From positions 14,707,501-14,771,500 of the forward strand of contig NC_065886.2 of assembly GCF_932274485.2 (NCBI RefSeq): 64,000 nt of DNA, given 5' to 3'. The position numbers and the translations under genes are program-made. A model generated the notes under the pieces. The model saw only the letters and a program-made list of their open reading frames with translations. It was not told where the DNA came from and ran no database searches. This DNA is from Patella vulgata (Eukaryota > Mollusca > Gastropoda > Patellidae). Of the stretch, positions 51,701 through 54,043 are shown piece by piece (the first letter of the stretch is position 1; each line of letters opens with the position of its first letter).

Positions 51701-54043
51701 CGTGGGCCAATAGAGTTGATTTTGTGCTTGTTGTGTAAATAAAGATCTAATTTATAATTTCTATGACATCTGAAGCCTAAATAAAGACTTGCAATAATTA
51801 GATTTAGCTCTTGCATAATGTATGTTTAAATTATCAAAAATCCAAGCACTCAACCACATGGGAAACTTGTTTCAAATATGGGGGATCACGTGGCTAAGTG
51901 GGTAAGACGCTGGCGCGCTAGCCTGGAGGTTGGGTGTTCGATCCCTGCACTGGCCGAGAAAGTTTATCCAGATTTTCCGGCGTGGTTTCCCTTGTCAGTA
52001 ATGCAGGACGGAGGGCCTGACAAAGACAGCTGTCTAGTCGTTCGGACGGGACGAAAAACCGAGGTCCCGTGTACATATTGGCGTGCACATAAAAGATCAT
52101 TTGGCAGTTGGAATTCGATATAAGAGTAGGCTGTAGCGCCGCTGCCCGGGCAAAATTTCCCTCATAGCACAATGCATGGCGTATGCCCGTCTTCATTAGC
52201 CCAGTTTAGGAGCAGAACAGTAGGACGTTAAACTCCATTTCATTTCATTTCTGTTTCAAATTTGACATACAATCTAATATGAACATGTGCAATGAATATG
52301 TGTAGTCAAATTATCTCAAATCAAAACCATCTCTTTTAATTTCTTAAAAACTGTAATAACATAAATCAAGCAGTATTTAACTATTGATTATAATTTACAA
52401 CCAATTATACAAACTTATAAGGTGCTTGAAGAATTGTTTGTTATGTCTGTGTTTTGTGCCACAATTATCTATAGAACGAAATCAACTACCTTTTCACTTA
52501 AAGTTTCTGTCAGTATTTTAATAACAGCATCTGTACAACAACCATTTCCTGATAAGTCTATTATCTCTAATCCATCTTTTAGTTTTAACTGAATACTCTC
52601 CTATACATAAGAAATAAATAAAAATATCATAAATCATTATTTTACAGTAAATACATACACAAACATTTAACACAGGAAGTCATGAATTACATTATGGTAT
52701 TATAATCAGTCCATGAATTAGGTAATGGTATTATAATCAGTCGACGAATTACGTTATGGTATATAATCAGTTTATGAATTAGGTAATTATAAAGGTATTA
52801 TAAACATATGTTATGGTATCATAAACAGTCCATGAATTACGTTATGGTATATAATCAGTCCATGAATTAGGTAATGGTATTATAAACAGTCCATGAATTA
52901 GGTAATGGTATCATATAGTCAGTCCATGAATTACGTTATGGTATTATAATCAGTCCATGAATTACGTTATGGTATCATAATCAGTTCATGAAGTAGGTAA
53001 TGGTATTATAAACAGTCAATGAATTAGGTAACGGTATTATAAACAGTCAATGAATTAGTCAATGGCATTATAATCAATCCATGAATTATGTTATGGTACT
53101 ATAATTAGTCCATGAATTATGTTATGGTATTATATTCAGTCCATGATCGAATCATGTTATGGTATTATATTCAGTCCATGAATAACATTAAGGTATTATA
53201 ATCAGTCAATGAATTAGGTAATAGTATTATAATCAGTCTCATGTAATGATCATATTGACCTTTAATTTATCTAAAGCAATATATCCTCTTAATGACGCTT
53301 CTTCTGTATCTAATCTTAACACATGTGTTAAGTCTTCTGTAGTATCTGTTGGCTCTGAAATACAGTAAAGAGAAAATCTCAGTATGGAGATCGCTATGAA
53401 TGTAGGTTAGGCCTTCTTATTTTGGAACATCTGATGCCATTCTTTTTTCCAGAAGTTTCCGACAAACCTAACAAACAAACCCACATCATGATAAAAATTT
53501 GAATCCAAACAAGTTGTCAAACGAACAACCGTGAATGTGCCCTATCAGGCATTTAAGATATATGATGAATTATATTAAAAATTCCCCCAAAAGTTAACTG
53601 TACTGAGGGTAGAAGTACTGGTATTATTAATCTTGATTGTTGTTGATAAAAGGTGGGATTAAATAAATATTTAAGTGATCAACCCATTTCATATACCTAA
53701 CCTAAACAATTAGATCTGAAACACTGGTCTACCCTTGAGGTAACTCAGGTGTTCACTGTAGCTTAGCTAAAATTAGAATGACTCATGGACAGATAGTTAA
53801 AATGTCTATCAATATTTGAAGGAATGGGTTGGACCATTTGTATCAAATTTTGCTCATTTTTTAACTTCTTCATAATATACTCAAAACAATGTAATTTTCA
53901 ATGTCAGACTCTAAAGACCTCTATCCATATATGTTAATGGCTCTGAGAAAAACCCTTGTCACCCCGTGTCACCTCGATGGTAAAATATCCTGATCATTAT
54001 CTTAACGGACTATGACTTACCTTTTTTTTTATTCATCTTTGTA
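2155..54043 (-). CDS. gene A: large LRR + four-SPRY protein, 35 coding exons, 3' end outside window
   Basis: I traced 35 exons by splice sites and reading phase. Each exon is open in one frame, ends with a donor (GT except one GC) and starts after AG, and the phases join without a break. They are 54021-54043 (ATG at 54036), 53260-53354, 52490-52600, 50029-50179, 48909-49081, 48296-48418, 47692-47795, 44838-45002, 38346-38466, 37157-37255, 31967-32037, 26826-26918, 25865-26065, 25473-25620, 24549-24659, 23451-23536, 21145-21339, 19961-20126, 18828-18959, 17134-17297, 16504-16636, 15009-15203, 14673-14852, 12959-13087, 12465-12666, 11107-11286, 10051-10268, 9391-9542, 8041-8203, 7231-7346, 6604-6689, 5680-5800, 5186-5306, 4194-4322 and 2155-2210. 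They total 4706 nt. No signal peptide or membrane segment is obvious, so a cytoplasmic protein is inferred. SPRY and LRR domains bind proteins. The partner and function are unknown. Confidence 0.85.
2302..3787 (+). mobile_element. Tc1/mariner DNA transposon with terminal inverted repeats
   Basis: The left end CAATTAAAAAAAAGTAGGGG is matched in inverse by the right end (reverse complement CTATTCAAAAAAAGTAGGGG). The repeats stay similar for at least 27 bp. A TA dinucleotide flanks both ends (2300-2301, 3788-3789), the Tc1 target. The element is 1486 bp, the usual size of an autonomous copy, and encloses a transposase remnant. Part of the flanking sequence (a GTATTTGGTACCAGTAATAT motif) appears on both sides at 2281 and about 3850, reflecting a local repeat at the target. 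Confidence 0.88.
2595..3599 (+). pseudogene. Tc1-type DD34E transposase, frameshifted
   Basis: The N-terminus [16 protein letters not shown] with [20 protein letters not shown] is a helix-turn-helix. After a frame change near 2740 the catalytic part follows: VMFSDGSRF (first D), [14 protein letters not shown] (second D) and [10 protein letters not shown] (E). There are 34 residues between the second D and E, so it is DD34E. Two more frame changes lie near 3400 and 3510, after which the family's C-terminal text ([20 protein letters not shown], then [15 protein letters not shown] and stop) appears in other frames. About three shifts make this copy inactive, although all motifs survive. Confidence 0.88.
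4194..8203 (-). CDS. gene A exons 29-34: SPRY module 4
   Basis: Exons 8041-8203, 7231-7346, 6604-6689, 5680-5800, 5186-5306 and 4194-4322 encode residues about 1305-1550. The SPRY text is [67 protein letters not shown] and [19 protein letters not shown]. This is the best-conserved of the four modules and resembles RanBP-type SPRY domains. The small exon 6604-6689 was needed to keep frame between its neighbours, which supports it. Exon 4194-4322 uses the upstream of two possible acceptors, because only that one keeps frame. Confidence 0.87.
4487..4766. repeat. ~36-bp minisatellite in an intron
   Basis: About seven to eight units of the type TTGATACTGTCAGTTCAAG plus TTCTATTGAACACATA, with small unit-length changes. 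It lies between exons 34 and 33 of gene A. Confidence 0.85.
4832..5062 (-). repeat. SINE family B copy
   Basis: Starts (3' side) with a short GA run and GGGGTTTAATGTCCAC, then AGGTCATTTTGGGA, TTTATTTCAACAATTTG and TTAGCAGTGGAAG. The tRNA-like head is missing or decayed at the right end. Confidence 0.7.
5317..5372 (-). repeat. SINE family A 3' tail fragment
   Basis: Reverse-oriented tail: AAATGAAATGAAGTGGGGTT then GAACGTCCTACTGTTCTGC. Only the last ~55 bp of the family A consensus is present. It abuts the family B copy that follows. Confidence 0.6.
5385..5585 (-). repeat. SINE family B copy, diverged
   Basis: AGAGATAGAAATTGGGTTTA, then ACTAGGTTATTTTGGGACTA and TTAGCAGTGGGTGGGAA, ending with GACAGACCTTATGATA. 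It lies in the intron between exons 33 and 32. Confidence 0.7.
5888..6255 (+). repeat. SINE family A copy
   Basis: A tRNA-derived head with box A-like GTGTAAGACGTTGGC and box B-like TGTTCGATCCC. A conserved body follows (GACGAAAAACCAAGGTCC, AAAAGACCCCTTGAAGTTGG), with the tail AGCAGAACAGTGGGACGTTA and a CATTTC end. Confidence 0.82.
7060..7215 (-). repeat. SINE family B copy with long GA tail
   Basis: A (GA)n run of about 40 bp, then ACCAGGTCATTTTGGGACTA, CATATGGAACAATTTTATT and TTAGCAGTGGAAGG. It ends about 15 bp from the donor of exon 30 (7230), so this insertion nearly touches the splice site. Confidence 0.75.
7706..7772 (+). repeat. SINE family A tail fragment
   Basis: ATTAGTCCAGTCGGATAAG, then AGCAGTAGGATGTTAAAACC and (ATTTC)n-type repeats. 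A second tail fragment lies in reverse orientation at 7968-8028, flanking exon 29. Confidence 0.55.
8224..8678 (+). mobile_element. TTAA-flanked MITE, family M
   Basis: The left end TTAAAGATGCATTATGTAAG is followed by AAATCTGYCTNTTRCAGGTC. The right end is shortened to CAGCTCTTCTCTTTAA. TTAA is found at both borders. It carries an internal duplication of a ~55-bp segment (CAGAATAAAGTTATTTGAAT). No coding content. Other copies are at 22210, 24706, 33305 and 50865. Confidence 0.65.
8798..9020 (-). repeat. SINE family A copy, diverged
   Basis: Reverse-oriented: ATGGAGTTTAACATCTTACT, GACGGATATATGCCATGCAC, GCTACGAGGGAAACTGTGC. The head is decayed. It is followed directly by a family B copy. Confidence 0.65.
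9030..9352 (-). repeat. SINE family B copy, long form
   Basis: GAGAGAGAGAAATTGGGTTT, AATCGGGTCATTTCGGGACT, TTAGCAGTAGGAGGAAACC and TGACTCAATGACAGACC. It then extends into a second tRNA-like head (reverse complement GTGGCTCAGTG and GGTTCAATCCCGG), so this copy may be a dimer or two adjacent SINEs. Confidence 0.75.
9391..10268 (-). CDS. gene A exons 27-28: cysteine-rich segment
   Basis: Exon 10051-10268 holds about a dozen cysteines in patterns such as [18 protein letters not shown] and [11 protein letters not shown] (residues about 1190-1250). The spacing suggests metal binding or disulfides, but it matches no zinc finger or EGF consensus that I recognise. Exon 9391-9542 continues with [18 protein letters not shown] and [16 protein letters not shown]. 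If the protein is cytoplasmic, metal binding is the likelier role (inference). Confidence 0.8.
9660..9990. repeat. diverged tandem motif, ATTAGGGGTT-type
   Basis: TATTAGGGGTTAC-like words recur about every 45-65 bp with variable spacers (for example near 9685, 9730, 9790, 9850, 9960). It looks like an old, degraded minisatellite in the intron between exons 28 and 27. Confidence 0.4.
10328..10483. mobile_element. palindromic foldback MITE, ~156 bp
   Basis: The left arm GGGCCTGTTTCACAAAATTT continues with TAACTAAGATAAAATTC. The right arm is its reverse complement with few changes (reverse complement GGCTCTGTTTCTCGAAATTT). The arms run about 65 bp each, ending in CCAATC / GATTGG near the centre. 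GGGCCTGTTTCA ends are common in small foldback elements of marine invertebrates. Confidence 0.7.
10805..11085 (-). repeat. SINE family B copy with head
   Basis: AGAAATAGGGTTTACCACCC, CTAGGTCATTTTGGGAATAG, GGTAACTGGAGAAACCCAAG and TGACTCAATGATAGACCTTA, ending ACCACTCGGCCACCAACCCC. The reverse complement of that end is the tRNA-like head GGTTGGTGGCCGAGTGGTTA. Confidence 0.8.
11107..17297 (-). CDS. gene A exons 20-26: coiled-coil and unassigned middle region
   Basis: Exons 17134-17297, 16504-16636, 15009-15203, 14673-14852, 12959-13087, 12465-12666 and 11107-11286 encode residues about 788-1182. Exon 20 begins [17 protein letters not shown]. Exon 22 ([20 protein letters not shown] onward) is charged and heptad-like, probably a short coiled coil. 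Exon 23 has [20 protein letters not shown]. The rest is globular without a family I can name. A 67-bp segment of exon 21 is repeated almost exactly in the flanking intron at 16691-16758. Confidence 0.8.
11370..11740. repeat. interspersed repeat R3, copy 1
   Basis: About 370 bp that reappears in reverse complement at 45180-45530. Shared words include AAAAGATGG, ATATTTAAGACAAAAT, GGCTAGACATATTCCAC, and ACTATCGGTGT followed by CCAGACGCTAGA. Family unknown. Non-coding on both strands. Confidence 0.65.
12725..12925 (-). repeat. SINE family B copy, diverged
   Basis: TTTATTTCAATAATTCGCTT, GTAGGGGTCTTTAGCAGTGG and GACTCAATGACAGACCTTAT, ending about 30 bp from the donor of exon 24. Confidence 0.7.
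13258..13860 (+). mobile_element. Helitron-like element, family 2, full-looking copy
   Basis: Begins AAACCAGCGGCTGCCAGGC and carries ATACGCCCACATTTT at 13281-13295. The inverted partner AAAATGTGGGCGTATA lies at the right end. Inside are two related ~290-bp units (GATTTTTCGTACAATCAGGG, CAAGTTTCGTCAAAATCGG) and a short GGACGGACAGGGGCGACG block before the 3' box. It has the same plan as families 1 and 3. Confidence 0.72.
13861..14672. other. AT-rich intron sequence, nothing recognised
   Basis: Between the family 2 element and exon 23. No open frame, repeat family or terminal repeat found. Confidence 0.4.
15415..16130 (+). mobile_element. Helitron-like element, family 2, 3'-truncated copy
   Basis: Begins AACCAGTGGCTGCCAGGC with GATATGCCCACATT, then at least three diverged units sharing CAGGGGCCATAATTCAG and CAAGTTTCATCAAAATC. 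The closing GTGGGCGTATA box is absent, so the right end is lost near 16130. Confidence 0.68.
16691..16758 (-). repeat. intronic duplicate of part of exon 21
   Basis: 67 bp identical, except at the first base, to 16567-16634, the start of exon 21. The copy sits upstream of exon 21 in the sense of gene A, is not bordered by its own donor, and is followed by a GA-tailed SINE B fragment at about 16770. The period is 124 bp. Confidence 0.85.
16769..16885 (-). repeat. SINE family B 3' fragment with GA tail
   Basis: A GA array of about 26 bp, then TGGGGTTTAACATCCCCTC, ACTAGGTCATTTCGGGACTA and ATATGGTTCAAG. The head is lost. Confidence 0.7.
17490..17660. repeat. ~36-bp minisatellite
   Basis: Four units of GTGATAGTTGAAAGGTTGAC plus ACATGTAATATT with small changes, in the intron between exons 20 and 19. 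Confidence 0.85.
17835..18172 (+). repeat. SINE family A copy
   Basis: GAGTAAGACTTTGGCTCGCT and AGGAGGTCCTGTGTTCAAT form the head. The body has ACGGAGGGTCTGGTAAGGG and AAAAGATCCCTTGGCAGTTG. The tail is AGAACAGTAGGACGTTAAAC and (ATTTC)n. Confidence 0.82.
18385..18717 (+). repeat. SINE family A copy
   Basis: Well-kept head GGAGCCACGGTGGCTAAGTG and GGTAAGACGCTGGCTTGC, box B GTGTTTGATCC, tail AGCAGAACAGTAGGATGTTA. It lies 210 bp after the previous copy in the same orientation. Confidence 0.82.
18762..18837 (-). repeat. intronic duplicate of the 3' part of exon 19
   Basis: AGCATATGTTGTTGGTGATG to ATCTCCATCATAAT occurs at 18762-18815 and again inside exon 19 from 18838. The exon copy has nine extra bases (GTGGTGAAA-type). 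The duplication lies just downstream of the exon's donor. Confidence 0.8.
18828..23536 (-). CDS. gene A exons 16-19: SPRY module 3
   Basis: Exons 23451-23536, 21145-21339, 19961-20126 and 18828-18959 encode residues about 595-787. [19 protein letters not shown] and [16 protein letters not shown] mark the SPRY core, followed by [18 protein letters not shown] and IYFTVNGIK. The last exon gives [17 protein letters not shown]. The donor of exon 17 is GTTAGT. A 76-bp imperfect copy of part of exon 19, with its donor, lies just downstream in the intron at 18762-18837. Confidence 0.85.
19575..19920. repeat. 74-bp minisatellite
   Basis: About 4.5 units of a 74-bp motif (CTCCAGTCCCTGGACCTATA, AAGTCTTGAATTGGGTT, ATCTAAGATGATTAGTG) with very few differences between units, which suggests recent expansion. 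Confidence 0.9.
20205..20870. repeat. ~30-bp minisatellite, split by a SINE
   Basis: Units of ATCCTGGAGTATAAGGACCC plus ATCAGTGCTTCC alternate with a variant CTGGAATCTACGGACCCA. The array is interrupted at 20285-20555 by a SINE B copy. It reads as a repetitive open frame on the plus strand that is not a gene. Confidence 0.85.
20285..20555 (-). repeat. SINE family B copy inside a minisatellite
   Basis: GGGAGAGAGAGAAATGGGTT, CTAGGTCATTTCAGGACTAA, GTAGGGGTCTTTAATAGTGG and TGACTCAATGACAGACATTA, ending ACCAGTCGGTCATCCAA. CCTGGAGTATAAGG lies on both sides and may be the target duplication, or simply the array unit. Confidence 0.82.
22210..22544 (+). mobile_element. TTAA-flanked MITE, family M
   Basis: TTAAACATACATTATGCAAG, AGCTAAATCTGCC, a body with AGACATTAATTAAC, and a right end GTGAGAACTGCCAGCTC followed by AATCTCCCATTTAA. 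Confidence 0.7.
22560..23450. other. intron sequence, nothing recognised
   Basis: No family or exon seen between the MITE and exon 16. TATATACATATATA and short repeats only. Confidence 0.35.
23690..24078. repeat. interspersed repeat R2, copy 1
   Basis: About 385 bp alignable in direct orientation with 42590-42958. Shared words: GTGCACATAAGAT, GGCAAGTTCACACCAA, TAATCCCCTC, CCAGTGACGTC, CATTCGGAATGT and ACAATTGACTAC. Non-coding, family unknown. Confidence 0.68.
24549..32037 (-). CDS. gene A exons 11-15: SPRY module 2
   Basis: Exons 31967-32037, 26826-26918, 25865-26065, 25473-25620 and 24549-24659 encode residues about 387-594. The SPRY core is visible in order: [50 protein letters not shown], then [16 protein letters not shown] as the closing strands. 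The reading frame at 25473 runs on to a stop if unspliced, but a donor after the codons for NGQL joins it in phase to the next exon, which completes the SPRY fold. The donor of exon 15 (24547-24548) is GC, not GT. The first bases of exon 12 (to 26918) overlap the terminus of a Helitron-like element. Confidence 0.85.
24706..25110 (+). mobile_element. TTAA-flanked MITE, family M, best-preserved copy
   Basis: 405 bp. Left end TTAAACATACATTATGCAAG. The right end, read in reverse complement, is TTAAAGATACATTATGGGAG. So there are terminal inverted repeats of about 16 bp beginning at TTAA. No open frame. Confidence 0.78.
26520..26712 (-). repeat. SINE family B copy, diverged
   Basis: TGTCATTTCGGGACTAACAT, TAGGGGTCTTTAGCAGTGGG and AGAAAACCCACTGCTTGACC, ending with a decayed head CATTCAACCAACCAACACCC. 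Confidence 0.7.
26900..27988 (+). mobile_element. Helitron-like element, family 3
   Basis: The left end AACAAGAGCATCGCTAACGC carries TACGTCCACATT; the right end has AATGTGGACGTATA, its inverse. Inside are about eight monomers of ~130 bp sharing GGGCGTGGCTCTGCCCC and GGTATAAGGAATAAGTAT. No protein. The left end overlaps the start of exon 12 of gene A (ends 26918). Confidence 0.72.
28083..29049 (+). mobile_element. Helitron-like element, family 1, second copy
   Basis: AACAAGCCAACAGTGAGGCT with TGTCCCCCGCC at the left, monomers of ~146 bp, a short GACG array near 28990, and GGCGGGGGACA at 29039-29049. Confidence 0.75.
29318..30096 (+). mobile_element. Helitron-like element, family 1, 5'-truncated copy
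   Basis: Lacks the left box but keeps about four 146-bp monomers that are almost identical to each other and to those at 1600-1900. It then has a GACA/GACG array (29985-30052) and the right box GGCGGGGGACA at 30086-30096. Confidence 0.75.
30262..31530 (+). pseudogene. LINE reverse transcriptase remnant (APE-type non-LTR)
   Basis: RT pieces in order: [63 protein letters not shown] in another frame, [14 protein letters not shown] and [13 protein letters not shown]. The YADD box is intact. Frame changes and an unrelated stretch of about 350 bp (about 30720-31090) break it. The 3' end is cut near 31520, where a SINE B head fragment follows. Confidence 0.85.
31506..31570 (+). repeat. SINE family B head fragment
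   Basis: GGGGATTCTGAATGGTTAGC and TGTATCATAAAGTCTGTCAT match the tRNA-like head of family B (compare 47925). The body is missing. Confidence 0.6.
33496..36847 (+). mobile_element. Helitron-like element, family 3, expanded copy
   Basis: The left part ACGCTAACGCTACAATATAC with GTCCACATTCC matches the element at 26900. The right end has ATGAATGTGGACGTATAAAA. Monomers GGGCGTGGCTCTGCCCCTGG occupy 33700-33900 and 35690-36720. At 35.88-36.72 kb two alternating ~146-bp monomer types form a ~292-bp higher-order repeat. A CA-rich array (36729-36796) precedes the right end. The stretch at about 33960-35660 is foreign to the family. Confidence 0.68.
34830..35660. repeat. mosaic of local duplications
   Basis: AAATAACCGGTATAAATGCT, TACAAAGCGTTCTGAAA and TTTACATGGGAGACAACTC occur two or three times at 34880-35160 and again at 35465-35650. 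AATAATAAATTTGG and ACGAATGACACCCAAAC occur at 34838 and 35250. A GA run with SINE B remnant (35370-35450) sits in the middle. Confidence 0.7.
37157..45002 (-). CDS. gene A exons 8-10: degenerate SPRY-like module 1
   Basis: Exons 44838-45002, 38346-38466 and 37157-37255 encode residues about 258-386. [19 protein letters not shown] resembles an early SPRY strand, and LTLKINGK followed by [17 protein letters not shown] resembles the last strands. The GW..S.GYHADDG core of the other three modules is missing, so the assignment is weaker. The 5.8-kb intron between exons 8 and 9 contains a LINE remnant (38.75-42.54 kb) that is itself split by a Helitron-like element. Confidence 0.75.
37297..38010 (+). 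mobile_element. Helitron-like element, family 2, full-length diverged copy
   Basis: AAACCAGCGGTTGCCAGGCA at the left, units with CATACAATCAGGGACCATAA, then GGACAGACGTCGGCGGC and the right box AAGGTGGGCGTATAA. It sits 41 bp upstream of exon 10 in the sense of gene A. Confidence 0.68.
38600..38715. repeat. ~33-bp minisatellite, three units
   Basis: CATTACAACAGCAGTATTTA plus TAATACAATAA repeated three times, the last diverged. Confidence 0.75.
38750..42545 (-). mobile_element. LINE remnant (APE endonuclease + RT), split by a Helitron-like insertion
   Basis: Reading leftward: endonuclease text [31 protein letters not shown] and [14 protein letters not shown] (42100-41540), then RT text [37 protein letters not shown] and [11 protein letters not shown] (39600-39200), then thumb and 3' text [19 protein letters not shown] (38830-38765). 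Order and motifs fit the CR1/L2/Jockey-like group. The usual FADD box reads FADE here, and stops interrupt the frame, so it is dead. Family 1 inserted at 39983-41196. Confidence 0.82.
39983..41196 (+). mobile_element. Helitron-like element, family 1, nested in the LINE
   Basis: AACAAGCAATCAGTGAGGCT with TGTCCCCCACC at the left, diverged ~146-bp monomers, a short GACG array near 41121 and GGTGGGGGACA at the right. Both boxes carry the same compensating change (CCCCCACC / GGTGGGGG), so the inverted pair is kept. Confidence 0.75.
42590..42958. repeat. interspersed repeat R2, copy 2
   Basis: Direct-orientation partner of 23690-24078 (shared words listed there). It begins just beyond the 5' end of the LINE remnant. 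Confidence 0.68.
42960..43740. other. intron sequence, nothing recognised
   Basis: No coding frame or known repeat on either strand. Confidence 0.35.
43746..43850. repeat. tandem duplication of a ~50-bp segment
   Basis: GATTGGCACAATTTGTATTT plus CTGTACTTATAGAGAATAG occurs twice with no difference seen. Confidence 0.85.
44256..44550. repeat. imperfect inverted repeat (foldback), ~100-bp arms
   Basis: The left arm from TAATTCCTTCGAGGACCAAA to TTAGATAAGAGAACA is matched in reverse complement by TGTTCTCTTATCTAGTGAC to TTTTGGTCTTCAAAGGAATT at 44447-44548. The ~95-bp loop has no homology seen elsewhere. It lies in the intron between exons 9 and 8 and could fold in the transcript. Confidence 0.72.
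45180..45530. repeat. interspersed repeat R3, copy 2 (inverted)
   Basis: Reverse complement of 11370-11740. Words such as GTGGAATATGTCTAGCC and TCTTTTCCTGGTAAGATTAC align. Confidence 0.65.
45650..45900 (-). repeat. SINE family B copy
   Basis: AATGGGGTTTAATGTCCAGC, CCAGGTCATTTTATTTCAAC, AGAGGACCCGGAGAACACCC and ATGACAGACATTGTGAT. The head end is diverged. Confidence 0.72.
46786..47600. repeat. direct duplication, ~350-bp units ~427 bp apart
   Basis: GTGGACAGTCATTTT, ATATCTTTTACGTCTTTTAA, ACTCCATATAGAAATTCTCA, GATGAAGCTATGTGC and TTTTTACAAGTAGGTACAGA occur from about 46786 and again from about 47217. The second copy has a short insert. Neither copy shows a stable open frame. Confidence 0.75.
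47692..49081 (-). CDS. gene A exons 5-7: linker after the LRRs
   Basis: Exons 48909-49081, 48296-48418 and 47692-47795 encode about residues 125-258. The text is alternating hydrophobic and polar, with stretches such as [20 protein letters not shown] and [15 protein letters not shown]. It looks globular. I recognise no domain. All three exons are phase-compatible with their neighbours. Confidence 0.78.
47925..48182 (+). repeat. SINE family B, most complete copy
   Basis: Head GGGGGTTGGATGGCCGAATG, box A-like TGGCCGAATGGTTAG and box B-like GGTTTCGAATCCCC, as in a tRNA of the Leu/Ser class. The body has GTAGGGTCGCCTGTCCAACC and GGGTTTTCTCCGGGTCCTCC. The 3' end has CCGAAATGACCAAGTTTGTG and CCCCATCTCTCTCT. 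Confidence 0.85.
49375..49632 (+). repeat. SINE family B copy
   Basis: GGGGTTGGGTGAACGAATGG head, AGTTTCGAAGTCCCGC in place of box B, GTCTCGTGGGTTTTCTTCAG and a 3' end AACGTTAAACCTCATTGC with TCTC repeats. Confidence 0.8.
50029..54043 (-). CDS. gene A exons 1-4: start codon and cysteine-type leucine-rich repeats
   Basis: Exon 1 follows an acceptor at 54044-54045, so a non-coding exon should lie further upstream. It carries the first ATG (54036) and a lysine run, MNKKK. Exon 2 (53260-53354) is acidic. Exons 3 (52490-52600) and 4 (50029-50179) hold repeats of the type [16 protein letters not shown] and [17 protein letters not shown], the cysteine-containing LRR pattern seen in AMN1 and FBXL proteins. 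They cover roughly residues 38-110. No F-box is visible before them, so this is not shown to be an F-box protein. The start was chosen because it is the first ATG in frame and because the inverted partner at 63746 keeps an ATG at the same place. Confidence 0.82.
50282..50535 (+). repeat. SINE family A copy, 3' truncated
   Basis: Head TAGGCGCTAGCTAGCTAATC and GGTCCCTAGTTCCATCC. The body has GTGGTTTCC, ATGGAGGGCCTGGCAAA and CGCAAAAGAACACTCGACAG. The terminal tail is missing. Confidence 0.7.
50865..51829 (-). mobile_element. TTAA-flanked MITE, family M, long variant with an open frame
   Basis: Ends TTAAAGATACATTATGGGAG (left) and, in reverse complement, TTAAACATACATTATGCAAG (right), TTAA at both borders. 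At 965 bp it is more than twice the other copies. The extra interior contains a 94-codon open frame on the minus strand (51289-51573). Confidence 0.72.
51289..51573 (-). CDS. unrecognised 94-codon open frame inside a MITE
   Basis: Starts [20 protein letters not shown] and ends [10 protein letters not shown]. It is upstream-flanked by sequence with a CRE-like TGACGTCA box (about 51603). No domain recognised; it resembles no transposase. It may be a captured host exon or a chance frame. Confidence 0.3.
   Translation of the reverse strand: MVECMKRGRMFSQFDLKFDIYGLDIMFSCGLNESLDVGIIRSFVTCIYKKIMEIDKHRITPVELQPHWITVSYLSASGVNVGLPVTVQEYTHAG
51881..52250 (+). repeat. SINE family A, complete copy with target duplication
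   Basis: GGGGATCACGTGGCTAAGTG, GGTAAGACGCTGGCGCGC, box B GGGTGTTCGATCCCTGC, tail CAGTAGGACGTTAAACTCC and (ATTTC)n. TTGTTTCAAATATG before and CTGTTTCAAATTTG after form a ~14-bp target-site duplication. Confidence 0.88.
52690..53245. repeat. ~31-bp minisatellite, about 17 units
   Basis: CAGTCCATGAATTACGTTAT plus GGTATTATAAT, with two unit variants (TTACGTTATGG and TTAGGTAATGG) intermixed. It ends within about 20 bp of the donor of exon 2 (53259). Confidence 0.9.

Noticed and set aside
52690-53245. Regular ~31-bp repeats as a CRISPR array
   Set aside because: The units are contiguous without unique spacers, and this is an animal genome.
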